From positions 1 to 47,006 of the forward strand of contig JANXTU010000089.1 of the NCBI GenBank assembly GCA_025352235.1: a DNA stretch of 47,006 nt, written 5' to 3'. Positions within the stretch are counted from its first letter, which is position 1. The number at the start of each line of letters is the position of its first letter. Source of the DNA: Fimbriiglobus sp. Its GTDB lineage: Bacteria > Planctomycetota > Planctomycetia > Gemmatales > Gemmataceae. Under the pieces are notes generated by a model. That model was not told where the DNA came from and searched no databases. It saw only the letters and a program-made list of their open reading frames with translations. Made by a program: the position numbers and the translations under genes. Shown here piece after piece: positions 16,633 to 25,895 of the stretch.

Positions 16633-17364
16633 TCACACCCCGCGGGCTTTCGGATCCCAAACGTACTTGTGCGCCTGCAATTGCAGGCGGACGTTCAACC
16701 CCGATTGCAGAATCCACTCGGCGAGATCCTTCAAGTTCACCTCGCCGAAGGCGGCGCTGACCTGCACCGTGAAGCGCATGTCGAGCTTGTATTGCTTGAT
16801 GGTCTCGGACGCCCAGAGCCAATCGCGCCGACTGGCAACCACGAACTTCACCTCGTCGGATCGCTTCAATTTGTCGAGGTTTGACCAGAGGTTTTGTTCG
16901 CACTCGCCGCTGTCCGGGCACTTCAAATCCATGATGATGTGAACACGCGCATCGACGGGCCCCACGGCGATCGACCCGCTAGTTTCCAGCAGCACCGTCT
17001 TCCCGGCGTTGCAGAGTTCGACCATCAGCGGCAAGATATCGGCTTGCAGCAGCGGCTCCCCGCCAGTGATTTCCACGAGGGGCGTATTGAGGCTGAGCAC
17101 CTTGGCCAGCACGTCGGCGCGCGGGATCACCGCCCCTTGATTGAAGGCGTGCGGCGTGTCGCACCAGCGGCAGCGCTGGTGGCAAACCGCCGTGCGCACG
17201 AACACGCACGGCAGTCCGGCGTACGTGCTCTCACCTTGGAGACTGCGATAGAGTTCGTGCAGCAGCAATTCGCCCGGCTTGAGGTCCTTCAGCGGGCTGA
17301 TGCGATGGACGATGCTCTGCAACGGCCACAAACCGGACACCGACTTGGACGGCGGGGGCAGCAC
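16633..17364 (-). CDS. queE: 7-carboxy-7-deazaguanine synthase
   Basis: A 243-residue radical SAM enzyme converting 6-carboxytetrahydropterin to 7-carboxy-7-deazaguanine on the queuosine pathway. The cluster-binding CxxxCxxC is C61, C65 and C68 (in CHQRCRWCDTPHA), which is the 4Fe-4S motif. ESTYAGLPCVFVR precedes it, and LVEITGGEPLLQ, the SAM-binding GGE motif, follows. The C-terminal LQAHKYVWDP also fits QueE. The start is a GTG at 17364, chosen because GGAG lies 8 bases upstream; a GTG at 17373 that overlaps the Uma2 stop (GTGA) is also possible. It is the last gene of a leftward panB-Uma2-queE run. Confidence 0.93.
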   Translation of the reverse strand: MLPPPSKSVSGLWPLQSIVHRISPLKDLKPGELLLHELYRSLQGESTYAGLPCVFVRTAVCHQRCRWCDTPHAFNQGAVIPRADVLAKVLSLNTPLVEITGGEPLLQADILPLMVELCNAGKTVLLETSGSIAVGPVDARVHIIMDLKCPDSGECEQNLWSNLDKLKRSDEVKFVVASRRDWLWASETIKQYKLDMRFTVQVSAAFGEVNLKDLAEWILQSGLNVRLQLQAHKYVWDPKARGV

Positions 17365-17369
17365 GGGGA

Positions 17370-17975
17370 TCACTCCGGTAAATCGGATCGGGTTGCGTCG
17401 TCGCGGTTCATTCGGATGGCCAAACAGCCGAGGGTCGTCGCGAGCATCTCGGCGGGGATCACCCGGCTCTCCGCCCAACCCGCCGGGTTCGTCGGCAGGA
17501 GTCCGTACGCGCCGTCGGTCAACGCGAACACCTCCGGGTGTTTCGAATCGCGGTCGATAATCCAAACTTCCGGCACGCCGAGCGCGGCGTAAAATTCGAG
17601 CTTGTCGTAGCTGTCGTCTTTCGGGGAGCGGATTTCGACGCAGATCAACGGGGCGCCGAGGATGTACGCGTCTTTGTCGAAGGCCAAGCGATCCGCGGAG
17701 AGCAGCACCATATCCGGGATCCGATAATTTCGGACCCAGTTTAATTCGTCCCCCGGCGGGACGACATTGATCTCGTGCCGCACCAGACCGCCGACGGGCT
17801 TGGCCCAATACCGTTTCAAATACGATCGGAAGTCGCCGACGAAATCTTGATGGCTACCGCTCGGGCTGGGGGGCATATGCAAAACTCCCTCCCACATTTC
17901 GTCGAAGCGATCCGCGCCGCTGCGCTTGCGTTCGTCGAGCCAATGCACCGGCATGTCGAGGATCACCGCGCGCAT
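17370..17975 (-). CDS. Uma2-family (DUF820) restriction-endonuclease-fold protein
   Basis: A 201-residue PD-(D/E)XK-fold protein. RIPDMVLLS gives the Asp of the active site and LICVEIRSPKDD the E-x-R(K) side of it; GVPEVWIID follows. This is the usual Uma2 order, and length fits (~190-210). Members are very numerous in planctomycetes and cyanobacteria, and their biological role is unclear. The ATG at 17975 has AGGAG five bases upstream. A GTG two codons earlier (17981) was rejected because it overlaps that AGGAG. It begins nine bases after the panB stop, so co-transcription is likely, though there is no obvious functional link to panB or queE. Confidence 0.85.
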   Translation of the reverse strand: MRAVILDMPVHWLDERKRSGADRFDEMWEGVLHMPPSPSGSHQDFVGDFRSYLKRYWAKPVGGLVRHEINVVPPGDELNWVRNYRIPDMVLLSADRLAFDKDAYILGAPLICVEIRSPKDDSYDKLEFYAALGVPEVWIIDRDSKHPEVFALTDGAYGLLPTNPAGWAESRVIPAEMLATTLGCLAIRMNRDDATRSDLPE

Positions 17976-17983
17976 GGCCACTC

Positions 17984-18784
17984 CTATTGAAAACTCTGTT
18001 CGGCGGTGGGGAAGGTGCCGTCGCGCACTTCACGGCAATACTCGGCCAGGGCCGCCGTCGCCAGCGCCCCGAGTTCGGCGTAGCGCTTCACGAACTTCGG
18101 TCGCAACCCCTCGTACAAGCCGAGGAGGTCGTGCCAGACGAGCACCTGCCCATCGCATCCCGGCCCCGCCCCGATGCCGATGGTCGGGATCGACACGGTC
18201 GCCGTAATCTTCGCACCGAGTTCGGCCGGCACCCCTTCGACCACGAGGGAAAACGCCCCGGCCTGCTCCACAGCTCGCGCATCTTCCAACAGTGCCTGCG
18301 CATCGCGCTGGACTTTGAAGCCGCCCATGCGGTGCACCGATTGTGGCGTCAGGCCGATGTGCGCCATCACGGGGATGTCGGCCCGCGTACATGCGGCGAT
18401 GGCCTCGGCCATGCGGACGCCTCCTTCGAGTTTCACCGCGCCGGCGCCGGCTTTCAACAACTTTGCCGAACTGCGCACGGCTTGGCCGGGCGACACCTGA
18501 TAACTGCCGAACGGGAGATCGGCGACGATCAACGCCCGCTTCGACCCCCGCGCCACCATCCGCGTGTGGTAGACCATCTCGGCGAGCGACACCGGCAAAC
18601 TCGTGGGGTGCCCCTGCACGACCATGCCCAGCGAATCGCCGACGAGGATGCAGTCGACCCCGGCGGCCTCGGCGATCTGTGCGGATGTGAAGTCGTAGGC
18701 CGTGACCACCGCGAGCTTGCGGCCCGCGGCGCGGGCGCGGTGGAACTCGGGGACGGTCACCGGTCGCGGCGGGGAGTCGGGCAT
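17984..18784 (-). CDS. panB: 3-methyl-2-oxobutanoate hydroxymethyltransferase
   Basis: A 266-residue PanB, the first committed enzyme of pantothenate synthesis: it adds a hydroxymethyl group from methylenetetrahydrofolate to 2-oxoisovalerate. VVTAYDFTSAQIAEAAGVD, ILVGDSLGMVVQGH, the metal-binding DLPFGSY, KLEGG, and MAHIGLTPQSVHRMGGF are PanB signatures in the correct order. PTIGIGAGPGCDGQVLVWHDLLGL near the C-terminus closes the family pattern. The length is normal. The ATG at 18784 follows a 105-bp gap after the stop of the TIGR02996 gene. It is the first gene of the panB-Uma2-queE run. Confidence 0.96.
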   Translation of the reverse strand: MPDSPPRPVTVPEFHRARAAGRKLAVVTAYDFTSAQIAEAAGVDCILVGDSLGMVVQGHPTSLPVSLAEMVYHTRMVARGSKRALIVADLPFGSYQVSPGQAVRSSAKLLKAGAGAVKLEGGVRMAEAIAACTRADIPVMAHIGLTPQSVHRMGGFKVQRDAQALLEDARAVEQAGAFSLVVEGVPAELGAKITATVSIPTIGIGAGPGCDGQVLVWHDLLGLYEGLRPKFVKRYAELGALATAALAEYCREVRDGTFPTAEQSFQ

Positions 18785-18889
18785 GGACTAATCACCGCAT
18801 CGGCATCCGAGGAAACGACCTTTTCATCGTACACGGCACGCCGTTTCGCGACAGGTCGATCCGGACGGATGAGCCACACGCGAACATTC

Positions 18890-20239
18890 TCAAACCTTCG
18901 CCCGATCAGTGAATCGTTCGAAGAGCGCGGCCGCGCCGTCGGGGCCGATGGCGTTCTCTTTCACGCACAAGTCGACGATCTTGTTCAGGTGCGGGGACTG
19001 CGCCAGCGCAAGGGCGCCGGGGTCGCCGAGGCGGTTCTTCCAAAAATCGACGTAGGTGAGGTTCGTGGCGAACTCGCTCGCCGCGAGCGCCGCGGCGGCC
19101 CCGTCGCCGCACGAGTTTTCGCGCAGCACCAACTCGCGATAGCGCAGCAGATGCTCGCTCTCGGCGAGGGTTTGCACCCCGGCGTCGCCGATGCGGTTCA
19201 TCATCAGGTTCAAACTCGGCGAATTCATGTTGGCGAAGATCGGCGAGTGCACGAGCGCCCGGAGGCCGGCGTCGCCGATCTTGGTGTTTGGGAAACTCAC
19301 CGCGGTCAGCGAATTTGCCAGCGGCGATTCGCACAACGCGATCATCCCGGCGTCGTCGATGGGACTGCCGATGAGATTCCACTCCGCGAGATTTCGCAGA
19401 AAAGGGGACGCAACGATTTCGCGCAAGGCGGCCGGGGTCACCGGCCCGAAGTTGAGCGAGGCCAGCGACTCGAACGGGATCGTCGCGACGATCCGGGCGA
19501 GATCGACGCTCTCGGCCAAACAGCGGAATTCGAGTTCGACCAGTCGGCCGACATCGGCTTCACCGAGCGCGCGGAGGAAGGAGACCCCGGCTTCGGCCGA
19601 AATCGAGCGGACCGTTTGAAAGGACGGGCGGTCGAAGAAATGCCGCCAATCACGCGGGCTGAATTCGTCGTGAGAACTCAAGCGGCCCGGTCCGAAGGCG
19701 GAGAACTCGGCGAATTCTTGACCGCTCTGCCGCAGGTGCAAGTCGATCCGCCCGGTATACTCGGGCGGGATCTCGATCCGCACGAACGCGTCCGGCGTCA
19801 TGCCGACCAAGCCGATCCGCTCGAGCCACTCCCCGGCGGGCGAGCGCATCCAAGCCCGCAGCGCGGGGTCGAGCAACCAAGTCGGCTCAATGAAACGTAC
19901 CTGCGAAAGTCCTCGCCGAAACAGGAAGGTGAACGGCACCGCGGGCCGTTGGCCCGACGGATACGGAGTGAAGCCCCGGTTGAGGATCGGATTGAGTTCG
20001 CCGATCCATTCTTCGGCGTGCGCCGCCAGCAGCCCCCGTTCGAGCGCCTTCAACTCCCGGTGCCGCCCGCCGTCGGCGCTCGGGTGGCTCAGCGCGATCT
20101 GCACGCGGATGAACGCCGCCCGATCCGCGTCCCCGTTTTCGTCGAGCCAATCGGCCAGCACGAGGCGCGGCATGTCGTCCGCCGGGGTTTCCCGGCACCG
20201 CTTCAAGAGCGCATTCAATTCGGGCGAGGCCGTAACCAC
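18890..20239 (-). CDS. TIGR02996-domain protein with leucine-rich repeats
   Basis: About 449 residues. The N-terminus carries the domain common in Gemmata-like bacteria (LLKRCRETPADDMPRLVLADWLDENGD with RAAFIRVQIAL), which usually precedes repeat arrays. The C-terminal half is an RNI-like leucine-rich repeat array, with units such as NSLTAVSFPNTKIGDAGLRAL and NLTYVDFWKNRLGDPGALAL spaced about 28-50 residues. Such arrays bind proteins; the partner is unknown. I favour a GTG at 20239 with GGAGGG nine bases upstream; the frame continues to an ATG-like start at 20305. It diverges from nuoJ with about 140 bases between them. The N-terminal domain is a good taxonomic pointer. Confidence 0.85.
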   Translation of the reverse strand: MVTASPELNALLKRCRETPADDMPRLVLADWLDENGDADRAAFIRVQIALSHPSADGGRHRELKALERGLLAAHAEEWIGELNPILNRGFTPYPSGQRPAVPFTFLFRRGLSQVRFIEPTWLLDPALRAWMRSPAGEWLERIGLVGMTPDAFVRIEIPPEYTGRIDLHLRQSGQEFAEFSAFGPGRLSSHDEFSPRDWRHFFDRPSFQTVRSISAEAGVSFLRALGEADVGRLVELEFRCLAESVDLARIVATIPFESLASLNFGPVTPAALREIVASPFLRNLAEWNLIGSPIDDAGMIALCESPLANSLTAVSFPNTKIGDAGLRALVHSPIFANMNSPSLNLMMNRIGDAGVQTLAESEHLLRYRELVLRENSCGDGAAAALAASEFATNLTYVDFWKNRLGDPGALALAQSPHLNKIVDLCVKENAIGPDGAAALFERFTDRAKV

Positions 20240-20380
20240 GGAATTCGACCCTCCGGCGAAACTTTCGCCAACCGCCGCGCCGTCACTTGCATTCCGATGC
20301 CCCACCGATTATCCCATACCGAGCCGCGCGGTTTCTGCCAACGGCGACCCGGCTTTTCCTTCCCTCGGACGCGGCCGACG
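20240..20380. promoter_or_regulatory. Divergent region between the TIGR02996 gene and nuoJ
   Basis: A 141-bp gap that should hold promoters for the leftward repeat-protein gene and for the rightward nuoJKL genes. No convincing promoter elements or repeats were recognised. Confidence 0.35.
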
Positions 20381-20926
20381 ATGTCCCTCCCGGTCGTGCT
20401 CTTCCTCATCGTCGCCGCGACGACGGCCTTCGGCGCCTTGGGCGTCGTGCTCGCGCGCAGCATCGTCCGGGCGGCGGTCTGGCTGCTCGTCGCGCTCATC
20501 GGCGTTTCGGTCGCCTATTTCTTGCTCGGTGCGGAGTTCCTCGGTGCCGCTCAGCTCATCGTCTACGTCGGCGGCACCCTCGTGCTGATGGTCTTCGGCG
20601 TGATGATCACCAACCAAGGCCCATTCGCCGGGATCCGCACCAAGCCGGTCGAATGGATTCTCGGTGGGGCACTGGCGAGTCTCCTGTTCGCTGCCCTGGT
20701 GACCTTCTCGTTGCGGGCCGCGCGACCGCCGGTGCCCGAGGGTGAGACCTTGCCGGGTGCGGGGGCGCTCGGTGCCGCCTTCCTCGGCGTCCCGGACGAG
20801 CGCGGCACGGCGTTCCTTCTGCCATTCGAAATCGTGTCGATTCACCTCCTCGTGGTGCTGATCGCGGCGGCGTACTTGGCCCGCGCCAAGCGACGTACCC
20901 CGGCGGAGGGAGCCGCGAATGGCTGA
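20381..20926 (+). CDS. nuoJ: NADH-quinone oxidoreductase subunit J
   Basis: A 181-residue membrane subunit of complex I with five predicted helices: ~4-24, 28-47, 53-74, 90-110 and 142-163. EFLGAAQLIVYVGGTLVLMVFGVM is the conserved NuoJ segment, which includes the pi-bulge helix. It belongs to the proton-pumping arm. No good ribosome-binding site precedes the ATG at 20381, so translation may be weak or the true start slightly different. It overlaps nuoK by 8 bases. The loop between helices 4 and 5 (RAARPPVPEGETLPGAGALG) is longer than in many NuoJ proteins. Confidence 0.92.
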   Translation: MSLPVVLFLIVAATTAFGALGVVLARSIVRAAVWLLVALIGVSVAYFLLGAEFLGAAQLIVYVGGTLVLMVFGVMITNQGPFAGIRTKPVEWILGGALASLLFAALVTFSLRAARPPVPEGETLPGAGALGAAFLGVPDERGTAFLLPFEIVSIHLLVVLIAAAYLARAKRRTPAEGAANG

Positions 20927-21233
20927 TGTCGGGCTCGCGCCGTTCCAGATCCTCGCGGCGTTCCTCTTCGCCTGCGGCGTGGCTTGCCTCGTCACGAAGC
21001 GCAACGCCATCGGGCTGCTCATGGGCGTCGAATTGATCTTGAACGCGGCGAATTTGAACCTCGTCGCGGCGGCCCGGTTCGTCCCCGGCTTGCGGATCGA
21101 GGGGCAGGTCTTCGCCGTGATCGTGATCGTGTTGGCCGCAGCGGAAGCGGCGGTGGCGCTCGCCATTTTCTTGAACTTCTACAACAACCACGCTACGGTC
21201 GATGTGGACCGAGCCAACGAATCGAAAGGGTAG
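20919..21233 (+). CDS. nuoK: NADH-quinone oxidoreductase subunit K
   Basis: A 104-residue protein with three membrane helices (about 7-24, 29-49 and 62-85). GLLMGVELILNAANLNLVA contains the buried Glu of helix 2, and a second buried acidic residue is found in AAAEAAVALAIFL; both are needed for proton pumping in E. coli NuoK. It overlaps nuoJ by 8 bases and ends three bases before nuoL, as in most nuo operons. Confidence 0.96.
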   Translation: MADVGLAPFQILAAFLFACGVACLVTKRNAIGLLMGVELILNAANLNLVAAARFVPGLRIEGQVFAVIVIVLAAAEAAVALAIFLNFYNNHATVDVDRANESKG

Positions 21234-21236
21234 CGC

Positions 21237-23369
21237 GTGTTCAACCCTTTCGATTTTGCCGAGCACCCCGGCCGGGCGTATCTGATCGCGACGTTGCTGC
21301 CGCTGGTTCCGGTGATCCTGCTGCTGATCGCGGCGACCGCGCGCAACATGGCCCGCTCGCGCAGCCATACCGATAGTTTCGCTTCGCGGGTCTACTGGCT
21401 TTTGGGCGGGGATCGACCGCTGAAAACCGGCGGCTACTTGAGCTTGGTCTTCCTGCTGGCCTCGTTCGGATTGTCGGTCTGGGGATTGCTGAATTTCTTT
21501 GAAGAATCGCACACACTGCACGATCAACCCAAGGAGTTATCCAAGCGCTGGGCCGAGCGCGGCGACTGGCTTCGCATCGGTGCTGCCAAAGGGATTCGCC
21601 CGGCCGCAGCGTTGCAAACGGGCTACCGCATTGACCCTCTCTCGGCGCTGATGTTCACGATGGTCACCGGTATCGGCTCGCTGATCTTCCTGTTTTCCCT
21701 CGGGTACATGAACGAGGAGACCGAAGAGACCGTCGAGGATCACGCGGCCCACACGACCCGGCGCGGCCGCTTCGGGCGGTTCTACTTATACCTGTCGCTC
21801 TTCGCGTTCAGCATGTTGAACCTGCTGATCGCGGATAACCTCTTCCAAGTGTTCGTCGGTTGGGAACTCGTCGGCGTTTGTTCGTTCTTCCTCATCGGCT
21901 TCTACTACGAACGCAAGAGCGCGAGTACCGCCGCGAACAAAGCGTTCATCGTCAACCGCATCGGCGACGCCGGGTTGCTCATCGGGATCGCCATCGCCTT
22001 CGCCACGTTCGGTACGCTGAACTTCCAAGACTTGGCCGAATTGATCGACGGCCGCCAACCGTCCGAAATGTCGCACGGCCTCTGGATCCTCATGGGTTTG
22101 GGGCTGTTCGTCGGTTGCGTGGGCAAGTCGGCCCAAGTGCCGCTGCAAACGTGGCTGCCCGACGCGATGGAAGGTCCGACGCCTGTTTCGGCGTTGATCC
22201 ACGCGGCGACGATGGTCGCGGCAGGCGTCTACTTGGTCGGCCGTTGTTACCCGCTCTTCGCGCCGGAAGTGTTCCTCACCATCGCCTATTGCGGGCTGAT
22301 CACACTGATCCTGAGCGCGAGCGTCGCCCTCGTGATGACCGACATCAAGCGCGTGCTCGCCTTCAGCACTTGCAGTCAACTCGGATTCATGATGCTCGCC
22401 CTCGGCGTCGGCGCGTGGACTGCGGGGCTATTGCACCTGCTCACGCACGCCTTCTTCAAAGCCCTCTTGTTCCTCGGTGCCGGGAGTGTCATCCGCGGGT
22501 GCCATCACGAACAAGATCTCCGGCAGATGGGCGGCCTGCGCCGCAAGATGCCGATCACGGCCTACGCGATGCTCGTCGGCGTCCTCGCCATTTCGGGAAT
22601 CCCGTTCTTCAGCGGCTGGTATTCGAAGGATCAAATCCTCTCGTCGGCACTCGGATATTCGGTCGCCCACAATCGGCACGCGTTGCTGTTCTTCGGCCCG
22701 CTGATCGCGGCGGGGATGACGGCCTTCTACATGTTCCGCCTTTGGTTCCTCGCGTTCACCGGACCACCGCGGAACGCTGAAGTCTATCGGCACGCTCGCG
22801 AGTCCCCGTTCACGATGGTGTTGCCGCTAATCGCGCTCGCCCTGTGCAGCCTCGGCATCGCGTGGGGTTGGCCGCCGTGGGACGCCGAAGCGAGTTTCTT
22901 GGGGCATATGCTGCACGAAGGTGAGCCGCTCGCGGCCCGCACGTTCGCGCATGCCCGCGAATCGGCCGAAGACCACCACCTCGCGGCGGGCGGATTGGCG
23001 TTGCTCGCGGCGGTGATCGGCGCCGCATACTCGTGGAGCCTGTACGGGCGCCGCGCCCCGACGACTGCGCAGTTGACGGAACCGACCGGCGTTTTGGCGA
23101 AGCGCTGGTACTTCGACGACGTCTACGATTTCGTTTTCCTGCGCGGTTCGCTGCGGCTGGCGGCGCTCGCGGCGAAAGCGGATCGCAGCGGACCCGAGCA
23201 GCCGCGCCGATACACTCTTGACGGGGCGATGAGCGGGTTCGCCGCACTCGCGGTGTTCGGTGGTCGCCAGTTGCGCAAAATCCAAACCGGGAGCGTGCGG
23301 CAGTACGTGCTCGCGCTGGTCCTCACCCTGATCGGCCTGCTCGGGATGCTGAGCGCCTTCGCCCGCTGA
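21237..23369 (+). CDS. nuoL: NADH-quinone oxidoreductase subunit L
   Basis: A 710-residue antiporter-like subunit of complex I. YRIDPLSALMFTMVTGIGSL, the helix-5 Glu in FVGWELVGVCSFFLIGF, the Lys in VGCVGKSAQVPLQTWLPDAMEGPTP, and HAFFKALLFLGAGSVI with ISGIPFFSGWYSKD are NuoL features. The start is a GTG at 21237, three bases after the nuoK stop. The long C-terminal part after residue ~560 should hold the lateral helix. The gene ends 6 bases from the stop of a leftward gene, so no nuoM or nuoN follows here. Confidence 0.96.
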   Translation: MFNPFDFAEHPGRAYLIATLLPLVPVILLLIAATARNMARSRSHTDSFASRVYWLLGGDRPLKTGGYLSLVFLLASFGLSVWGLLNFFEESHTLHDQPKELSKRWAERGDWLRIGAAKGIRPAAALQTGYRIDPLSALMFTMVTGIGSLIFLFSLGYMNEETEETVEDHAAHTTRRGRFGRFYLYLSLFAFSMLNLLIADNLFQVFVGWELVGVCSFFLIGFYYERKSASTAANKAFIVNRIGDAGLLIGIAIAFATFGTLNFQDLAELIDGRQPSEMSHGLWILMGLGLFVGCVGKSAQVPLQTWLPDAMEGPTPVSALIHAATMVAAGVYLVGRCYPLFAPEVFLTIAYCGLITLILSASVALVMTDIKRVLAFSTCSQLGFMMLALGVGAWTAGLLHLLTHAFFKALLFLGAGSVIRGCHHEQDLRQMGGLRRKMPITAYAMLVGVLAISGIPFFSGWYSKDQILSSALGYSVAHNRHALLFFGPLIAAGMTAFYMFRLWFLAFTGPPRNAEVYRHARESPFTMVLPLIALALCSLGIAWGWPPWDAEASFLGHMLHEGEPLAARTFAHARESAEDHHLAAGGLALLAAVIGAAYSWSLYGRRAPTTAQLTEPTGVLAKRWYFDDVYDFVFLRGSLRLAALAAKADRSGPEQPRRYTLDGAMSGFAALAVFGGRQLRKIQTGSVRQYVLALVLTLIGLLGMLSAFAR

Positions 23370-23375
23370 GCGTGC

Positions 23376-25895
23376 TTATCGTCGGACGAGATTCAACTCT
23401 CTGCGGGCTTCCCCTTGAATGCGTTCGAGGGCGTCGCCGACGAGGCCCGCATTCGGTTTGCCGCGGGCTTCGAGGTCGCTCCCTTTCTGGAATGCGGCCC
23501 GCGCTTCGGTCGCCCGGCCGAGTTCCCAGAGCGTCAGCCCGAGGTAGTACCAGTAGCGGGCATCGGCCGGGTCAAGCTTCACGGCCGATTCGAGCGCCGC
23601 GCTCGCCGGGCCGTATTTATTGCCTTGGAAGGCTTGAACTCCGGCGTGGTAGTCGCGGGCGGCGCGGTCTTGGTTCAACACTTCGGCCGGGGTGATTTGG
23701 ATCGCCCCGCCTTGGCGGGCTTCGGCGAGTTGCAGGGCGTGGGCGGTTTGCAGCGCGGCCGCATCCGACTTCTGTTTTGCGGCGAGCGTGAGTTTCTCGG
23801 CGTCGGCGTCGGCGAGCGATTTCTTCGCTTCGGCCGTGGCCCGATCCACGGCGGCGAGCACCTTGGCATCGCTCTCTTTCTTCGCGGCGTCGGTCTCTTT
23901 CTTGGCCGCGAGTACTTTGGCTTCCGCTTCGACTTTCGCGGACTCGGCGGCTTTCAACGCGGTCTGCGACGCTTCGAGTTCCTTTTTCGACGCGAGTAGC
24001 GTCTCGGCCGCTTTCTTCGCATCCGGCGACATCGCCAAAGTCCCGAGCTTCTTGAAGACCTCGGGCAAAAGGGCGAGCGCCGCCGGGGCGTCGAGCGCAC
24101 CGTCGATCAGTTTGTTCGCTTTCAAATCTTTGACGATCGACCCGAGGCCCGCTTCGGAGGATTGGAGCTTCTTCTGCGATGCCGCCGCGAGTGCCTCGGC
24201 GTCGAGGGCGAGTTTGGTTTTGCCCGCGGCGACTTTGTTCGCGGCATCCAGGTCGGCGGCAGACTTATCCGCGTTGGCCTTGGCCAGTTTCGTTTCGGCC
24301 TTGGCCGCTTCAGTCGCGAGTCCCGCTTCTTTCGCGAGCGCGGCGGCTTTCGTCGCCTCCTTCTGGGCCGCATCGGCGTCGTCCTTCGACGATTGGACCG
24401 CGGCGAGGGCGAGCGTCAGTTTCTCCCCGCTCGCATCGAGTGATTTCTTCGAGGTGGCCGCGTTGTCCTTTGCCGTTTTCAGGTCGGCCCGGGCGGTCTG
24501 GATCGATTGCTCCAGTTTCGCTTTCTCCGAGTCGGCCCGACCAGCGGTGTCGTTCGCCGTGAGCAACTCTTTCTTCAGTTCATCCTGTTTAGCTTCGAGC
24601 GCCGCCAGTTCCACCGAGGGGCCGGCGTTTTGCACCAGCGCTGGCTTGGTCGCTTCCGCGCCGGGGAGCACGCCGCCGAATTGCAGGCCGGCGAAAGCCC
24701 CCGCCCCGACGAGCAGACCCACCGCTCCGCCGCCGACCCAACCGAGGATACTCCCGCCGCTTTTCCGTTCCGGTTCGCGTTTCGACTTCGGCGCCCGGAT
24801 CGGTTCGTCTTCGATTGCTTCGACTTCCCGCGGCTTCGCCGGTGCGACCACCGCGCCGGCCCCGGACGTGCCAACGGGTCCGCTGCGCTTCTTGGGCGCC
24901 GGCGATTTCAACACCTCGATCTCGTCGGTGAACGGGTCGACATCGGCATCGTCGTCGAAGGCGACTGCCATCGAGGGCGGCAGCGACTCCGAGAAGACGA
25001 CTTCGTCGGCATCCGACGGGAATGCGAGCTGCGGGGAGGACTTGTCGAAAATGCTGGAGCCGCCGTCGGGGGGCGGACTGAAGAGCATGTTCTCGGTGAT
25101 GTCTTCACCCGATGCCGAATCATCTCCGAGGTCGAGTTCCGTGAGTTCCTTGTGGGATGGTGCGCCGAAGATACTCGAGCGCGGTTCGGTGAGCCGCTCC
25201 GAATCGGCGCGCTCCGGATTGAGCAAATCGACGCCGGACGGGTCGAAGTCGGTCGGCGAATCTCTGTACCCGATTTCCGCGGCGGAGCTGTCCGGAAAGA
25301 TATGCGAGCCGGAAGGCTGGGTCGCATCGTAATCCAGCGCGTCGTCGGGGTTCCCGATGCGCTTGGTCACATCCCGGCTACTGAGGTTGTCGAACGCGCG
25401 GATGACTTCGCTCTCGGTCACGGAATTCGTCGCTTGCTGACCTTGCCACCCCGACGCGGGCAGGGCGACCGAGTCGGAGTCGGCCCCGGCGAACAAATCG
25501 TCGACGACGTGCGTTTCGCCGCTGTCTCCGACCGGTGGCATTGGCTTGGCCACCGGCGGGATCGACTCGAACCAACCGGAACCGGGGGCGCTGGGGGCCA
25601 CCGACTCGGCGTGGTCGAAAATCGACGACCCGCTTTCGCCCGGCGTGTAGCCGGCGCCGCCGAGGTTCACCGACGATCCTTCGCGGTAGCCGCGGCGCAC
25701 GATGACGGAGGGCGATTCGCCGGTGCCCAGCCGGGCGATGCCGCCAAGGGCGTCTTCGTCGTCATCCGAACCAAAATCGAGCAAGTCGGCCGGTTCCTCG
25801 GGGGGCACCGCGCCCGGCGGCTTGGGTTTCGAGCGGCGGAAAATGTGCGAATCATCCCCGGAGGAATTGGGATCGCGGGGGATATTGGCAGCCAT
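23376..25895 (-). CDS. Membrane-anchored coiled-coil protein with repeated S-[SH]-I-F motifs and TPR tail
   Basis: An 839-residue protein of unknown function. Residues 1-380 are acidic, Ser/Pro/Asp-rich and probably disordered. They carry five copies of a short motif: SHIF at 16-19, SSIF at 90-93, SHIF at 197-200, SSIF at 240-243 and SSIF at 280-283, mostly followed by D or P-D. A membrane helix is at ~382-406, with basic residues before it (KSKREPERK), so the N-terminal half should be cytoplasmic. Residues ~425-730 are Ala/Lys/Glu-rich heptads, a long coiled coil outside the membrane. The C-terminus has TPR-like helices: GVQAFQGNKYGPASAALESA and ARYWYYLGLTLWELGRATEA. It converges on nuoL. 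A scaffold is a reasonable guess. Confidence 0.8.
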   Translation of the reverse strand: MAANIPRDPNSSGDDSHIFRRSKPKPPGAVPPEEPADLLDFGSDDDEDALGGIARLGTGESPSVIVRRGYREGSSVNLGGAGYTPGESGSSIFDHAESVAPSAPGSGWFESIPPVAKPMPPVGDSGETHVVDDLFAGADSDSVALPASGWQGQQATNSVTESEVIRAFDNLSSRDVTKRIGNPDDALDYDATQPSGSHIFPDSSAAEIGYRDSPTDFDPSGVDLLNPERADSERLTEPRSSIFGAPSHKELTELDLGDDSASGEDITENMLFSPPPDGGSSIFDKSSPQLAFPSDADEVVFSESLPPSMAVAFDDDADVDPFTDEIEVLKSPAPKKRSGPVGTSGAGAVVAPAKPREVEAIEDEPIRAPKSKREPERKSGGSILGWVGGGAVGLLVGAGAFAGLQFGGVLPGAEATKPALVQNAGPSVELAALEAKQDELKKELLTANDTAGRADSEKAKLEQSIQTARADLKTAKDNAATSKKSLDASGEKLTLALAAVQSSKDDADAAQKEATKAAALAKEAGLATEAAKAETKLAKANADKSAADLDAANKVAAGKTKLALDAEALAAASQKKLQSSEAGLGSIVKDLKANKLIDGALDAPAALALLPEVFKKLGTLAMSPDAKKAAETLLASKKELEASQTALKAAESAKVEAEAKVLAAKKETDAAKKESDAKVLAAVDRATAEAKKSLADADAEKLTLAAKQKSDAAALQTAHALQLAEARQGGAIQITPAEVLNQDRAARDYHAGVQAFQGNKYGPASAALESAVKLDPADARYWYYLGLTLWELGRATEARAAFQKGSDLEARGKPNAGLVGDALERIQGEARRELNLVRR

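Noticed and set aside
17987-20380. Rightward open frame running over panB and the TIGR02996 gene into nuoJ
   Set aside because: Both leftward genes have clear family signatures. Only the last part, from 20381, is real (nuoJ).
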